A stretch of DNA of 64,000 bases from Ligilactobacillus ubinensis (GTDB lineage Bacteria > Bacillota > Bacilli > Lactobacillales > Lactobacillaceae). This document shows, one piece after another, positions 11,202-21,691 of this stretch. The DNA is taken from positions 1 to 64,000 of the forward strand of contig NZ_JAIULA010000009.1 of assembly GCF_024160875.1 (NCBI RefSeq). The letters run 5' to 3'. The stretch's first letter is position 1. The number at the start of each line of letters is the position of its first letter. Under the pieces are notes generated by a model. That model was not told the origin of the DNA and searched no databases. It was given only the letters and a program-made list of their open reading frames with translations. Both the position numbers and the translations under genes were made by a program.

Positions 11202-14200
11202 TCATTACTTACCTTTTCTTTTTTTGCCGTTCTAGCATGCATCTGATCAAAGAGAACTTTAGTCAATATTTGTAATTGCTCAATAATATCTTGTTTTGAC
11301 ATTGTAGGCTGAACTGTAAGATCTATCTGCATACATTCATCTTTTATTCCCAGCGTTGCCGGAAATGTTGTTTGAGCAACTGCACGTAGCAATTCTTTTG
11401 CTGGTAATTGACTTGTTGTTTTTTTAGATAACTGTACTACTATTTTATTACCATTTTGCTTAATGCGGTTAATTAATGCAAAATCTGCATATAATTTTAA
11501 TAAACCTATTTCAAGTAAATTAGCAACCTCTTGTGGATAATCTCCAAAACGATCAATTAAGTCTGCTTGAACTTCTCTGTACTGCTCTATATTCTCAAAT
11601 TGACGAATACGCTTGTAGATTTCAATTTTCTGTCGCTGATCCTCAATATATTCAGCTGGTAAATACGCTTCAATATCCAAGTTAATTTCCGTATCACTCT
11701 TAGCCTGAATCTTCTTTCCTTGTTTTCTAGCAACTGCTTCATTAAGCATTTGTGTATATAAATCGTATCCGACAGAATCTATAAAGCCATGTTGTTGTTT
11801 ACCTAAAATATTGCCAGCTCCTCGAATTGACAAATCTCTCATTGCAATCTTAAAACCTGAGCCTAATTCAGTAAAGTCTTTTATGGCTTCTAATCTTTTT
11901 TCGCTAACTTCTGTTAAAACCTTATCTGGTTGATACATGAAATAAGCGTATGCAACCCTATTTGAGCGACCGACACGTCCCCGCAATTGATAAAGCTGAG
12001 CCAATCCCATATGATCCGCTTCTTCTACAAACAAAGTATTTGCATTTGGAATATCAACCCCAGTTTCAATAATTGTTGTTGTAACTAGTACGTCGTATTC
12101 ACCTGCAATAAAGTCTATCAAGATGCGCTCTAATTGAACTTCGCTCATCCGTCCATGAATATAAGCAACTCTTGCCTCAGGCACTAAACTATGCAATTCA
12201 TTGACCACTCTTTCAATATCGTCAATTCGATTATGCAAATAAAATGTTTGTCCCCCTCTTGCCATTTCTCTTCTAATACCATCAACAATCACACCAAAGT
12301 TCTGTTCTAAAACATACGTCTGAATTGGGTATCTATTCATTGGCGCTGTTTCAATCACCGATAAATCACGTACTCCTAGCATAGAAAGATTTAATGTACG
12401 TGGAATTGGCGTTGCGGTTAATGTTAATACATCAACTGTTGCTTTTAACTCTTTCAAGCGTTCCTTATGCTTAACTCCAAAGCGCTGTTCTTCATCAACA
12501 ATTAACAACCCTAAATCGGCAAACTTAATATCTTTTGATAATAAGCGATGCGTCCCAACAATAATATCAATCAATCCAAGACGTAAATCTTGCAATATCT
12601 TATCAACTTGCTTTTTAGTACTAAAACGAGATAGTACACCGATACTGACCGGAAAATTATCAAACCTTGTCATTAAAGTATCATAATGCTGTTGGGCTAA
12701 TACAGTTGTAGGTGCTAAAAATGCAACTTGTTTACCATCTTGTATGGCTTTAAACGCTGCTCGCAATGCTACTTCAGTTTTTCCAAAACCAACATCACCA
12801 ATTAAAAGCCGATCCATTGGTCGACTTAGTTCCATATCGTGTTTAATTTCCTTTGCACTACGTAATTGATCTGGTGTTTCTGTATATGGAAAGGCATCTT
12901 CAAATTCTTTTTGATATGCATCATCTAGCGAAAAGGCAAACCCTTTTTCTGATTCACGTTTGGCATATAAATCAACTAAATCATCTGCAATATCTTCAAT
13001 TTTACTAGCAACTTTTTTCTTAGTTTTAAGCCACTTATCGTTACTTAAATTATTAATCCGTGGTGTTTTAGACTCTGAAGAAACGTATTTTTGAATCCTA
13101 TTTAATTGAGTAACCGGAATAAATAGTTTTGCATCATCCGCATACAATAAAGTCATATAATCCTGATGCTTGCCATCAATTTTCATTGTTTCCATGCCCA
13201 AGTATTGTCCAATACCATGATTTACATGAACAACAAAGTCACCCTTTTTTAAATCTGTGTAACTTTTAAGTCGTTGTGTGTTACTCATAGTTTGTCTTTG
13301 TGCCTGTCGTTTTGTTGCTTGCGCAAATAGTTCATGCTCAGTTAGTACAATAATATGGCCTTGTGCTAATTCAAAACCTGTTTTTAAAGCACCTTTTGCT
13401 ACTTGGATAACATTTTTTTGCAATGAGTTAGATGTTGTTAAAATTGCAGGAATAGAAAAATCATCTAACATCCGTGTAACTTTATCAATTCGTTCTTGTT
13501 CTGGTACTAAAATAATTACGGTTTGCTGCTGCTTTTTCCATCGATCTGCCTCTGTTTTTAAAAGTGGCATTTGACCAAAAAAGCGCTGAACTGAGCGTGC
13601 TTTTATATCAAGTTTTTGACTAAAACGCAATCCACCCATTCCTTTGCTAAATGGAGCAAGAAATACTTGTTTTTGTAGACAATTCTTTATTATTGGTTGA
13701 ATTTCTTTGCTCCAGACAATTTCAGGAAACAATTCATTTTTTTCAAGTTTGTTTACTAACCAATTTTGATCATCCAGTACTAAATCTTGTTCTTTTTCTA
13801 AAATTCGCGCATAGTCATCTACCACAACTAAACTATCATCAACTAAATAATTAAGAATCCCATCTTGTTTAGGATAGATATACTCGGCAAAAGGCAGATG
13901 TTTAGCGACTAGTTCACCGTTATTCCACAAAGAAATTACTTCCTGGATTTTTTTCTCTAAATTAAGTCGGTCATCTTTTTTTATTAACGATTGTTTTTCT
14001 TGATAGAAAGTTTTGCTAATTAGTTCACTAGCATTTTGAAGTTGCTCTTTGGATGCAATAAAATCTGTTGCTGGAGATATTGTTACTTTTTCTATATTCT
14101 CTATACTTTTTTGACTAGCCGTATTAAAAGTACGCAACGAATCAATTTCTGTATCAAATAAATCAATCCGGACCGGATTATCCATATTCAGCGGATAGAT

Positions 14201-14743
14201 ATCCAATATAGACCCACGAACAGCAAAATCGCCTGGTCGATCGACTAATTTTTGGCGAATATACCCCATACTAACAAGGTTTTTTTCTACAGAGCCTAAA
14301 TCAATTTCTTTCCCTAAATTAAATGTCAGCTGATACTTCGACCAATCTTGTGGGTTAGGTAAAATTCGTCTCAATCCACTTGTTGTGGTTAAAATGATTT
14401 TATGCTTTTTTTCTACTAAAGCATTTAGTGCACAAATACGTTGTTCTTTAAAATCTGGGGAACTTGTAGAAATTTCAGCTGCTAAAATTTCTTCCACTGG
14501 AAATTGACAAATTTCTTGTGGGCTAATTAAATTTTCCAAATCATCAGCTAATTGCTGCATGTGGTAAAGGTCATTTGTTATAATTAAAAGAGGTTCCTTT
14601 CTTTGCTTAAACAAACCTGCTAACAACACAGTCTTTGCTGAACCAACTAATCCAGTTAACAAATGTCTATGTCCTTGCTGACTTAGTTGTGTCGACCATT
14701 CAGCGATAGGAGATTGTTTGAACAAAGTTTCTATTAAATCCAT
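11198..14743 (-). CDS. mfd: Transcription-repair coupling factor
   Basis: Displaces RNA polymerase stalled at DNA lesions and recruits UvrA. The 1181 residues match the family. A degenerate UvrB-like N-terminal half is followed by the CarD-like polymerase-interacting domain (about 495-560). The RecG-like translocase has Walker A IGDVGFGKT (648-656) and the DEEQRFG box (750-756). A TRCF C-terminal domain ends the protein. It starts eight bases after pth ends and overlaps the flippase gene by four bases, so the block is one operon. Confidence 0.97.
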   Translation of the reverse strand: MDLIETLFKQSPIAEWSTQLSQQGHRHLLTGLVGSAKTVLLAGLFKQRKEPLLIITNDLYHMQQLADDLENLISPQEICQFPVEEILAAEISTSSPDFKEQRICALNALVEKKHKIILTTTSGLRRILPNPQDWSKYQLTFNLGKEIDLGSVEKNLVSMGYIRQKLVDRPGDFAVRGSILDIYPLNMDNPVRIDLFDTEIDSLRTFNTASQKSIENIEKVTISPATDFIASKEQLQNASELISKTFYQEKQSLIKKDDRLNLEKKIQEVISLWNNGELVAKHLPFAEYIYPKQDGILNYLVDDSLVVVDDYARILEKEQDLVLDDQNWLVNKLEKNELFPEIVWSKEIQPIIKNCLQKQVFLAPFSKGMGGLRFSQKLDIKARSVQRFFGQMPLLKTEADRWKKQQQTVIILVPEQERIDKVTRMLDDFSIPAILTTSNSLQKNVIQVAKGALKTGFELAQGHIIVLTEHELFAQATKRQAQRQTMSNTQRLKSYTDLKKGDFVVHVNHGIGQYLGMETMKIDGKHQDYMTLLYADDAKLFIPVTQLNRIQKYVSSESKTPRINNLSNDKWLKTKKKVASKIEDIADDLVDLYAKRESEKGFAFSLDDAYQKEFEDAFPYTETPDQLRSAKEIKHDMELSRPMDRLLIGDVGFGKTEVALRAAFKAIQDGKQVAFLAPTTVLAQQHYDTLMTRFDNFPVSIGVLSRFSTKKQVDKILQDLRLGLIDIIVGTHRLLSKDIKFADLGLLIVDEEQRFGVKHKERLKELKATVDVLTLTATPIPRTLNLSMLGVRDLSVIETAPMNRYPIQTYVLEQNFGVIVDGIRREMARGGQTFYLHNRIDDIERVVNELHSLVPEARVAYIHGRMSEVQLERILIDFIAGEYDVLVTTTIIETGVDIPNANTLFVEEADHMGLAQLYQLRGRVGRSNRVAYAYFMYQPDKVLTEVSEKRLEAIKDFTELGSGFKIAMRDLSIRGAGNILGKQQHGFIDSVGYDLYTQMLNEAVARKQGKKIQAKSDTEINLDIEAYLPAEYIEDQRQKIEIYKRIRQFENIEQYREVQADLIDRFGDYPQEVANLLEIGLLKLYADFALINRIKQNGNKIVVQLSKKTTSQLPAKELLRAVAQTTFPATLGIKDECMQIDLTVQPTMSKQDIIEQLQILTKVLFDQMHARTAKKEKVSNE

Positions 14744-14751
14744 TAACTACA

Positions 14752-15324
14752 TTACTCCTTACTGTTGTGATTAAAATTATTCATTGTTTGCATAAAATCA
14801 TTTTTTTCTATCCAATACTCCAGTGCTTTTAAAGCTTGATCTGCAGCGTTATTAAAAGCAATTTTTTGTTCATTATTGAACCTTGACAACACCCAATCAA
14901 CTACACTCATTTTTTTAGGATGGTCAATTCCGATTTTTAATCGTTTAAATTGTTGTGTACCTAAATGAGCAATTATACTTTTAATTCCATTATGGCCACC
15001 AGCAGAACCCTTTTGCCGCAACCTTAGCTTCCCCACTTCTAAATCCATATCATCATGAACTACTATTATATTGTCGACTGGTATCTCAAAATAATCCATC
15101 AATGGACGAACTGCACGCCCAGACTCGTTCATATATGTTAATGGTTTAACTAATAAAATTTTTTCATTATTAATGAAAGTAGTTGCTATCAGTGCATCAA
15201 ATTTCTGTTTATCAAATTCCACACCTTGTTGCTTTGCGAAGCGATCAACAATCATAAAACCAACATTATGTCTTGTCTCATCATACTTTCTACCTATATT
15301 ACCTAATCCGACAATCATTTTCAT
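14752..15324 (-). CDS. pth: Peptidyl-tRNA hydrolase
   Basis: Recycles tRNA from drop-off peptidyl-tRNA. The start at 15324 gives 190 residues beginning MKMIVGLGNIG, the typical N-terminus. A longer reading from 15351 would have no ribosome-binding site of its own, whereas AAAGG lies 12 bases before the chosen ATG. The catalytic histidine is in the RHNVGF motif, and the active-site Asn and Asp of GLGN and VVHDDMD are present. It is first in the pth-mfd operon. A leader hairpin with a T-run lies between its probable promoter and the gene. Confidence 0.95.
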   Translation of the reverse strand: MKMIVGLGNIGRKYDETRHNVGFMIVDRFAKQQGVEFDKQKFDALIATTFINNEKILLVKPLTYMNESGRAVRPLMDYFEIPVDNIIVVHDDMDLEVGKLRLRQKGSAGGHNGIKSIIAHLGTQQFKRLKIGIDHPKKMSVVDWVLSRFNNEQKIAFNNAADQALKALEYWIEKNDFMQTMNNFNHNSKE

Positions 15325-15388
15325 TACTCTATGTTTCCTTTCAACTTTCATTATAAATTTTTATGTGGCAACTTTATATTAACAACAC

Positions 15389-15416
15389 AAAAAGTGCTGG
15401 GACACTGTTGTCTCAG
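15389..15416 (-). terminator. Leader hairpin with T-run upstream of pth
   Basis: On the minus strand CTGAGACA (15416-15409) pairs with TGTCCCAG (15404-15397) around a four-base loop, then CACTTTTT follows. A candidate extended -10 TGTTATACT (plus-strand complement ending at 15441-15446) lies upstream, so the element would sit in the pth leader. It could be an attenuator or a dispersed terminator-like sequence. Confidence 0.5.
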
Positions 15417-15578
15417 ACAGATACGTTTGTAATTTTTACTAGTATAACATACTTTCAGAAAACATAATCAAAATTAAGCTGGTTCTGTTTTTGAATAAAA
15501 GGTCACAAACATTAGAAAGTAAGGGTTTTCAGTGATTTAAAATTAGTGAAAACTCATACAAATTTTCTTGAAACATGC

Positions 15579-15584
15579 TATAAT
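15579..15584 (+). promoter_or_regulatory. Extended -10 promoter of ldh
   Basis: TATAAT preceded by TGC (TG-N extended -10). No good -35 is visible at the expected distance. The ldh start lies 44 bases downstream. Confidence 0.6.
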
Positions 15585-15621
15585 GTGTTTGTATCAATTT
15601 AGTTTTCTTATGAAAGGATGA

Positions 15622-16596
<975 letters not shown>

Positions 16597-16614
16597 TTAT
16601 TTTTAATCAGTTAG

Positions 16615-16651
16615 AAAAAGTCCAGGAATCAAAAAATCCTAGGCTTTTTTT
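16615..16651 (+). terminator. Terminator of ldh
   Basis: AGTCCAGGAT (16619-16628) pairs with ATCCTAGGCT (to 16645) with one mismatch and one wobble, followed by a run of T. Confidence 0.8.
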
Positions 16652-16821
16652 CTGTCCAATCACATAATTTTTTATCCTTATTTAAATATAAAGCAGCCCC
16701 TCTGTATTATTAACTTTTCAATGTTAATTGCCTATTTTAATTTTATTAACTAACTCAAATCAATTTAAACTTAACTTATCATTTTTTATACTTAATCCTT
16801 ATTTCTGAACCAACTTTGCTA
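16652..16821. other. AT-rich spacer without a recognised element
   Basis: No open frame, repeat or convincing hairpin was found between the ldh terminator and the promoter of the CBS/ACT gene. Confidence 0.5.
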
Positions 16822-16851
16822 TTGCTTACACTGAACTACTAATGCTACAAT
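16822..16851 (+). promoter_or_regulatory. Promoter of the CBS/ACT-domain gene
   Basis: TTGCTT (16822-16827), an 18-base spacer, TACAAT (16846-16851), with an upstream TGC that makes the -10 extended. The gene starts 45 bases downstream. Confidence 0.6.
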
Positions 16852-16896
16852 AAATTAGGAAACACTTAGAAAAATACTTTATGAGGAGCCTTTATT

Positions 16897-17532
16897 ATGC
16901 TATTAAAAACTCTAGTTAAACCTAAACAAGTTTTAACAACCATTCGTGAGGATGTTACTTTAGAAGAGGCTTTGCGTATCCTTGAAGAATCAGGTTACAG
17001 ATGTGTTCCTATTTTAGATAAATCTGGTAAAATTTTCCGCGGAAATATCTATAAAATGCACATTTATCGTCACAAATCAAGAGGTGGCGATATGCAGCTA
17101 CCGGTAACACACTTATTAAAAAATGCAACTAAATTTATCTCTATAAATTCAGCTTTTTTCAATGTATTCTTTTCAATTCGTGATTTACCGTTTATCGCTG
17201 TTCTTGATGACAATAATTATTTTTATGGTATTTTAACTCACAATCGTTTACTTGAAATGTTATCTCAATCTTGGAATTTCAATATTGGAAGCTATGTCCT
17301 AACTGTAATCTCATCAGGAGAACGTGGCGATTTAGTAGAGATGTCTAAAATTATCACTAAATACACTTCTATTGCTAGTTGTATAACGCTCGACGTTCAA
17401 GCAGGTGAGCTTGTTCATCGAACACTATTTACATTACCTTCTGACGTAACACCTAATAAGTTAGAAAGAATTGTCGCTAACTTAGAAAGACATAATTTTA
17501 GAGTTCCTGAAATTGAAGATTTACAAGCTTAA
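16897..17532 (+). CDS. cbpA: CBS-ACT protein, probable cyclic-di-AMP receptor CbpA
   Basis: A 211-residue soluble protein with two CBS motifs (about residues 8-60 and 78-130) and a C-terminal ACT-like domain (about 140-205). This CBS-CBS-ACT layout is that of the c-di-AMP-binding protein CbpA of Listeria. Binding of c-di-AMP is known for that family and inferred here. It starts at ATG 16897 behind GAGGAG. It is monocistronic between its own promoter and a bidirectional terminator. Confidence 0.75.
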   Translation: MLLKTLVKPKQVLTTIREDVTLEEALRILEESGYRCVPILDKSGKIFRGNIYKMHIYRHKSRGGDMQLPVTHLLKNATKFISINSAFFNVFFSIRDLPFIAVLDDNNYFYGILTHNRLLEMLSQSWNFNIGSYVLTVISSGERGDLVEMSKIITKYTSIASCITLDVQAGELVHRTLFTLPSDVTPNKLERIVANLERHNFRVPEIEDLQA

Positions 17533-17558
17533 AAATTTGTTGCACCACTTTATTTTAA

Positions 17559-17599
17559 AAAGTATCCCCAAATCATCACATCTGATTTGGGGATACTTT
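17559..17599. terminator. Bidirectional terminator
   Basis: A perfect 17-bp stem, 17559-17575 with 17583-17599, loop of 7, T-run on the plus strand and A-rich flank on the other. It separates the convergent cbpA and mazF genes. Confidence 0.9.
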
Positions 17600-17607
17600 G
17601 TTTTTTA

Positions 17608-17979
17608 TCATCTATTACTATGTATATTGGCTAACCCAACACTTATCTTTAGTGCTTCGTCAACCTTTACCATTATGTCAACATCTGTATGTGTTATCCT
17701 ATCTTTTAAACGCTGTTTATCAATTGTTCTAACTTGCTCAAGCAAAACAACTGAATCTTTTTCTAAACCATTTTTACTTGCTTTCAAACCTACATGGGTT
17801 GGCATTTTAGGTTTTGATATTCGAGATGTAATTGCAGCAATAATTACAGTTGGACTGAATTTATTGCCTATATTATTCTGCACAACTAGTACAGGTCTCA
17901 TTCCACCTTGTTCCGAACCCACAACAGGAGATAAATCGGCATAAAAAATATCACCGCGCTTTATTTCCTCTTCTGCCAT
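17608..17979 (-). CDS. mazF: MazF/PemK-family mRNA endoribonuclease toxin
   Basis: A 123-residue protein with the PemK-like fold. Visible motifs are the N-terminal [19 protein letters not shown], the RPVLVVQNN stretch, and the conserved TSR segment. The family cleaves mRNA at short specific sites unless bound by antitoxin. The upstream 85-residue gene ends 18 bases before this ATG and is the probable antitoxin. The alr-antitoxin-mazF order is the conserved Firmicutes arrangement. Confidence 0.93.
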   Translation of the reverse strand: MAEEEIKRGDIFYADLSPVVGSEQGGMRPVLVVQNNIGNKFSPTVIIAAITSRISKPKMPTHVGLKASKNGLEKDSVVLLEQVRTIDKQRLKDRITHTDVDIMVKVDEALKISVGLANIHSNR

Positions 17980-17997
17980 CGGATTCCTCTTTTCCTT

Positions 17998-18255
17998 TTA
18001 TTTTTCTACGAGACCCAGGCCCATTGCTTCACATTCGCAATTCGAAAATTCACTGCAAATCTCACGATTTAAAGTGCCCATTTCACTATAACCCGTAATT
18101 AACGCATCTAGCTTATCACTACTCTTTTGAATATAGTCTAGCGCTTGCGAATCAACCGCTAGCGTACTAATATCATAAAAATCACAATAGCTAACGAATT
18201 TTTGATTATCTGAAACAAACTTTGCATTGATATTTTCTTCTGACCTGCCATCCAT
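17998..18255 (-). CDS. mazE: Probable MazE-type antitoxin
   Basis: An 85-residue acidic protein directly upstream of mazF. I see no clear AbrB or ribbon-helix-helix motif in its sequence, so the assignment rests on its size, charge and position. The start has GAGGGG seven to ten bases upstream. Two cysteines (CEC) in the C-terminal part are unusual for an antitoxin. Alternative: an unrelated small lactobacillus protein in the alr operon. Confidence 0.6.
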   Translation of the reverse strand: MDGRSEENINAKFVSDNQKFVSYCDFYDISTLAVDSQALDYIQKSSDKLDALITGYSEMGTLNREICSEFSNCECEAMGLGLVEK

Positions 18256-18319
18256 AGTAATATACCCCTCAACATTTTTTCTAACTTAAATATAACATAA
18301 AATTAAGAATTTGTAATCC

Positions 18320-19438
18320 TTAGTCCTGATATTTACGTAAAATTCTTTCACTTAGACAGCACGTAATTTCATAATGGATCGTTTGGGCATAATTTGCTAC
18401 ATCCTGCGCAGTTATTTCATTTTCCCCATCTTTTCCAATTAAGGTTACTTTAGTACCTATAGGTAATTGCGATGGTAAACGCACCATTAATTGATCCATA
18501 CAAACACGCCCAACAGTCTCACAATACTTTCCTGCAACTAATAATTTAAAACCTTGCATACGACGAAGCCAACCATCTGCATAACCAATCGGAACCGTTC
18601 CAATCCATTCAGACTTTTTAGCTGTGTATGTTGAACCATATCCAACTGACTCACCAGCTGCTATTTTTTTAACATGGACTAGTTCACTGTATAAACTTAG
18701 TGCCGGTTTTATTGGTAATGGTACTTCGAGTTCATTTCCTGACGGATTCAAGCCATACATAGTAATACCATAGCGGATAACATTTCCTCCACACGCTTTA
18801 TGCCATAAAGCTGCTGCGGAATTAGCTACATGCACATATCTTGGTAATGTAAGTCCCTCTGTCAATTTTTTAAACTTAGCAAGTTGTTGTTGATAATAGC
18901 TACTATCAGCAGAGTCAGCTTGTGCAAAATGTGTAAAAATGCCTTCAAATTCAAATTGTTCAGGATACTCATGCATATAATCAACTGCTTTTCTCAACGT
19001 TTGGCTTTCTTTAAAACCAATGCGGCCCATCCCTGTATCCAACGATATATGCACCCGTAATTTAAGCCCTGCTTGTGACAACTGTGGTTGTGCTGCTTGT
19101 AAAAAATCAATTGTGCTTACCGCAGTTGAGAGATTGTTCTTGGCCAAATAGACAGCTTCACTTGAAGGACTAACTCCCAATACTAAAATTGTTTCATTCA
19201 CAAAACCTGCTTGACGAAGTGCAATTCCCTCATCAATTACGGCTACACAAAATCCAGTCGCTCCTGCTTTTCTCGCTGTTTTAGCAACCGGTAAAAGTCC
19301 ATGACCATAAGCATTTGCTTTTACCACCGCAAAGATTTCTTGTCCTTGCGCTAATTGCTTTCTTTCTAAATTTACATTCTCAGCAATTGCTCCTAAATTA
19401 ATAATTGCTTTTGTATTTCTGTGTCTTCCTACAACCAT
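18320..19438 (-). CDS. alr: Alanine racemase
   Basis: PLP enzyme making D-alanine for peptidoglycan and teichoic acid D-alanylation. It has 372 residues. The PLP lysine is Lys40 in VVKANAYGHG. The second catalytic base is Tyr267 in VGYGSTYTA. The IPIGYADG stretch is intact. It begins three bases after acpS ends, so it is translationally coupled to it, with only a weak purine-rich ribosome-binding site inside the acpS 3' end. Confidence 0.97.
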   Translation of the reverse strand: MVVGRHRNTKAIINLGAIAENVNLERKQLAQGQEIFAVVKANAYGHGLLPVAKTARKAGATGFCVAVIDEGIALRQAGFVNETILVLGVSPSSEAVYLAKNNLSTAVSTIDFLQAAQPQLSQAGLKLRVHISLDTGMGRIGFKESQTLRKAVDYMHEYPEQFEFEGIFTHFAQADSADSSYYQQQLAKFKKLTEGLTLPRYVHVANSAAALWHKACGGNVIRYGITMYGLNPSGNELEVPLPIKPALSLYSELVHVKKIAAGESVGYGSTYTAKKSEWIGTVPIGYADGWLRRMQGFKLLVAGKYCETVGRVCMDQLMVRLPSQLPIGTKVTLIGKDGENEITAQDVANYAQTIHYEITCCLSERILRKYQD

Positions 19439-19441
19439 TAA

Positions 19442-19816
19442 TTATTCATCTTCTCTCAGTTTTTCTAAAATTACTTCTGTCATTACCAACTCATCTGTAT
19501 GCGATATAGAGATATGTGCTCTTAATTCATCAAAACAGGGCTGCTTTGTCATTATAGGCTTACCACTTAAATCATTCAACACTTCGATATCCAAAAATGA
19601 TACTTTACTCCCTATCCCTGTTCCAAATGCTTTAGCATATGCTTCCTTGATTGAAAAACGACCAGCTAAAAATTCATTTTTTCGCTTACTGCCTAATTGA
19701 TTGAAAATATCAAACTCATCTTTTGTTAATATTTTTCTTGCAAAATTACTATTTTTTTCTTGAGCTTGTTTTATCCGGTAAATACTAGCTATATCTACAC
19801 CAACACCATAAATCAT
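19442..19816 (-). CDS. acpS: Holo-[acyl-carrier-protein] synthase
   Basis: Transfers 4'-phosphopantetheine from CoA to acyl carrier protein. It is 124 residues long, with the metal-binding GVDIASI near the N-terminus and the FSIKEAYAKAFGTGIG signature. GGAGGC lies seven to twelve bases before the ATG. It is the first gene of acpS-alr-mazEF. Confidence 0.95.
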   Translation of the reverse strand: MIYGVGVDIASIYRIKQAQEKNSNFARKILTKDEFDIFNQLGSKRKNEFLAGRFSIKEAYAKAFGTGIGSKVSFLDIEVLNDLSGKPIMTKQPCFDELRAHISISHTDELVMTEVILEKLREDE

Positions 19817-19937
19817 AATAATAGTTTGCCTCCGTATTTATTCTAGCAAATTAGCAACCTAATTGTACAATTAAAAAGTTTTTAACCACACTTGATTTTA
19901 CCACTATTTTATAAGCAATACTTCTTAATTTGCTATC

Positions 19938-19964
19938 AAAAAAGAGGGCCGATTCCTCGCCCTC
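19938..19964 (-). terminator. Terminator of cshA
   Basis: GAGGGC (19959-19964 read on minus) pairs with GCCCTC (19944-19949), followed on the minus strand by TTTTTT. Confidence 0.85.
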
Positions 19965-19974
19965 TACAAACTAG

Positions 19975-21495
19975 TTATTTAGTTTTTTGCTTTTTTGATC
20001 TAATTGTAAAATTACGTTTGTTAGCTTGACGACGTCCATATTTTTCACGATCTTGATCTTTTTTACTTCCAGATCTTCTTTTATCGTCACGTTTTCCGTG
20101 CCAATTGCCACCGCCACTATTGTTTCTTCTGTATTTGAATTTTCCACCATTACGTGAATCACCTTTTCTTCTTGGCAATGGACGTTCTGGTGTTATCTTA
20201 ACAGGAACCTCATTAGCGTCGTCTTTAGTCATATTGTTTAATAATGCTGCGACTAAATCAACTGCATCATATTTTTCTAACAATTGTTCTGCTTGCGTTG
20301 CATATTTATCTGTTTCTGTTGTTTCAACTAGCTTTTTAATATCTGTTAAAGCTGCAGAAACTTGACCAATAAATGCCTCTTTTTCAGTTGGTGGCTTCAA
20401 TGGACCCATCTTTTTCTTGGTTAACTTTTCAATAACTCTTAAATAATCCATTTCATTAGGTGTTACAAATGTTACTGAAGTGCCATGGTGACCTGCACGA
20501 CCTGTTCTACCAATTCGATGAACATAACTCTCTGGATCTTGTGGAATATCATAGTTATAAACATGTGTTACTCCAGATATATCTAATCCACGCGCAGCTA
20601 CATCTGTAGCTACTAAGATATCCAACTTGCCAGATTTAAACTTCTTTAAAATACTCATTCGACGTTGTTGTGTCAAATCTCCATGGATACCCGCTGCATT
20701 ATAACCCCGAGCCTCTAATCCCTTAGATAATTCATCAACTCTTCGCTTAGTACGTCCAAAGATAATTGTTAATTCTGGTGCCTGTACATCAAAAATTCTT
20801 GTCATTATATCAAATTTCTCAAAATCACGCGCACGTACAAAGTACTGATCAACTAAATCTGTTGTTAATTCTTTGGTTTTGATCTTTACAATTTGAGGTT
20901 CTGTCATAAATTTCTCGCCAATTTTTAAAATTGCCTTGGGCATTGTTGCAGAGAATAGTAACGTTTGTCGACTAGCTGGAATTGCTCTAATGATACTTTC
21001 AATATCTTCCAAAAAGCCCATATCCAACATTTCGTCAGCTTCGTCTAAAATTAAGGTTTTAGCGTTACTCAAATCTACCGTTTTTCGATTAATATGGTCC
21101 AATAAACGACCTGGTGTTCCAACCAAGATTTGTGGAGTATGATGTTTTAACTGCTGAATCTGACGTCTTATATCAGCTCCTCCATAAACTACTTGAACCT
21201 TTGCACGCTTATCTTTGCCTAAACGAAACAATTCTTCTTGCGTCTGAATTGCCAGTTCACGCGTAGGTGAAATAATAACCGCTTGTATTGCATTTTGCTT
21301 AACATCTGTATGCTGCAAAATTGGTAATCCAAAAGCCGCTGTTTTTCCAGTACCAGTTTGTGCTTGTCCAATCACATCTACCCCAGATAATACCAACGGA
21401 ATAGTAGCTTCTTGAATAGGCGTTGCTTCTTCAAACCCACTACGCTTGATGGCTTTCAATAAATCTGTTTCCAGACCAAGTTCACTAAATTTCAA
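19975..21495 (-). CDS. cshA: DEAD-box RNA helicase CshA
   Basis: ATP-dependent RNA remodelling in mRNA turnover, ribosome assembly and cold adaptation. The 506 residues contain the Q motif (TPIQ), AQTGTGKT (45-52), PTRELA, GTPGR, DEAD (151-154), SAT, and HRIGRTGR. The tail is basic and rich in Arg, Gly and Asn, with RNA-binding character. GGAGGA precedes the ATG. The mRNA appears to have a long leader (see the promoter at 21657). Confidence 0.95.
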   Translation of the reverse strand: MKFSELGLETDLLKAIKRSGFEEATPIQEATIPLVLSGVDVIGQAQTGTGKTAAFGLPILQHTDVKQNAIQAVIISPTRELAIQTQEELFRLGKDKRAKVQVVYGGADIRRQIQQLKHHTPQILVGTPGRLLDHINRKTVDLSNAKTLILDEADEMLDMGFLEDIESIIRAIPASRQTLLFSATMPKAILKIGEKFMTEPQIVKIKTKELTTDLVDQYFVRARDFEKFDIMTRIFDVQAPELTIIFGRTKRRVDELSKGLEARGYNAAGIHGDLTQQRRMSILKKFKSGKLDILVATDVAARGLDISGVTHVYNYDIPQDPESYVHRIGRTGRAGHHGTSVTFVTPNEMDYLRVIEKLTKKKMGPLKPPTEKEAFIGQVSAALTDIKKLVETTETDKYATQAEQLLEKYDAVDLVAALLNNMTKDDANEVPVKITPERPLPRRKGDSRNGGKFKYRRNNSGGGNWHGKRDDKRRSGSKKDQDREKYGRRQANKRNFTIRSKKQKTK

Positions 21496-21547
21496 AAAAA
21501 TTTCCTCCTAATGTGTTTCATAGCTTTTTAGCTATAGTCGCATAATT

Positions 21548-21567
21548 GTGAATCCTAAAAAATTCAC
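21548..21567 (-). promoter_or_regulatory. Leader hairpin in the cshA 5' UTR
   Basis: GTGAAT at 21548-21553 pairs with ATTCAC at 21562-21567. Further GTGAA and TTCAC blocks between 21568 and 21600 offer alternative pairings, so the leader could switch structure. Confidence 0.4.
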
Positions 21568-21656
21568 TTCACTGCTTCACAACACAGGATCGTGAAATTT
21601 TCCGTTCTGTCTTGTAAAGTAATATTTTTCTTTTGCTAAATTGCAATATCTTATTA

Positions 21657-21685
21657 ATTATACAGGTTAATGGGATGTAAAACAA
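21657..21685 (-). promoter_or_regulatory. Promoter of cshA
   Basis: On the minus strand TTGTTT (21680-21685), a 17-base spacer, then a perfect TATAAT (21657-21662). It starts within a few bases of the murF stop and implies a leader of roughly 150 bases. Confidence 0.75.
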
Positions 21686-21691
21686 GTTTTT

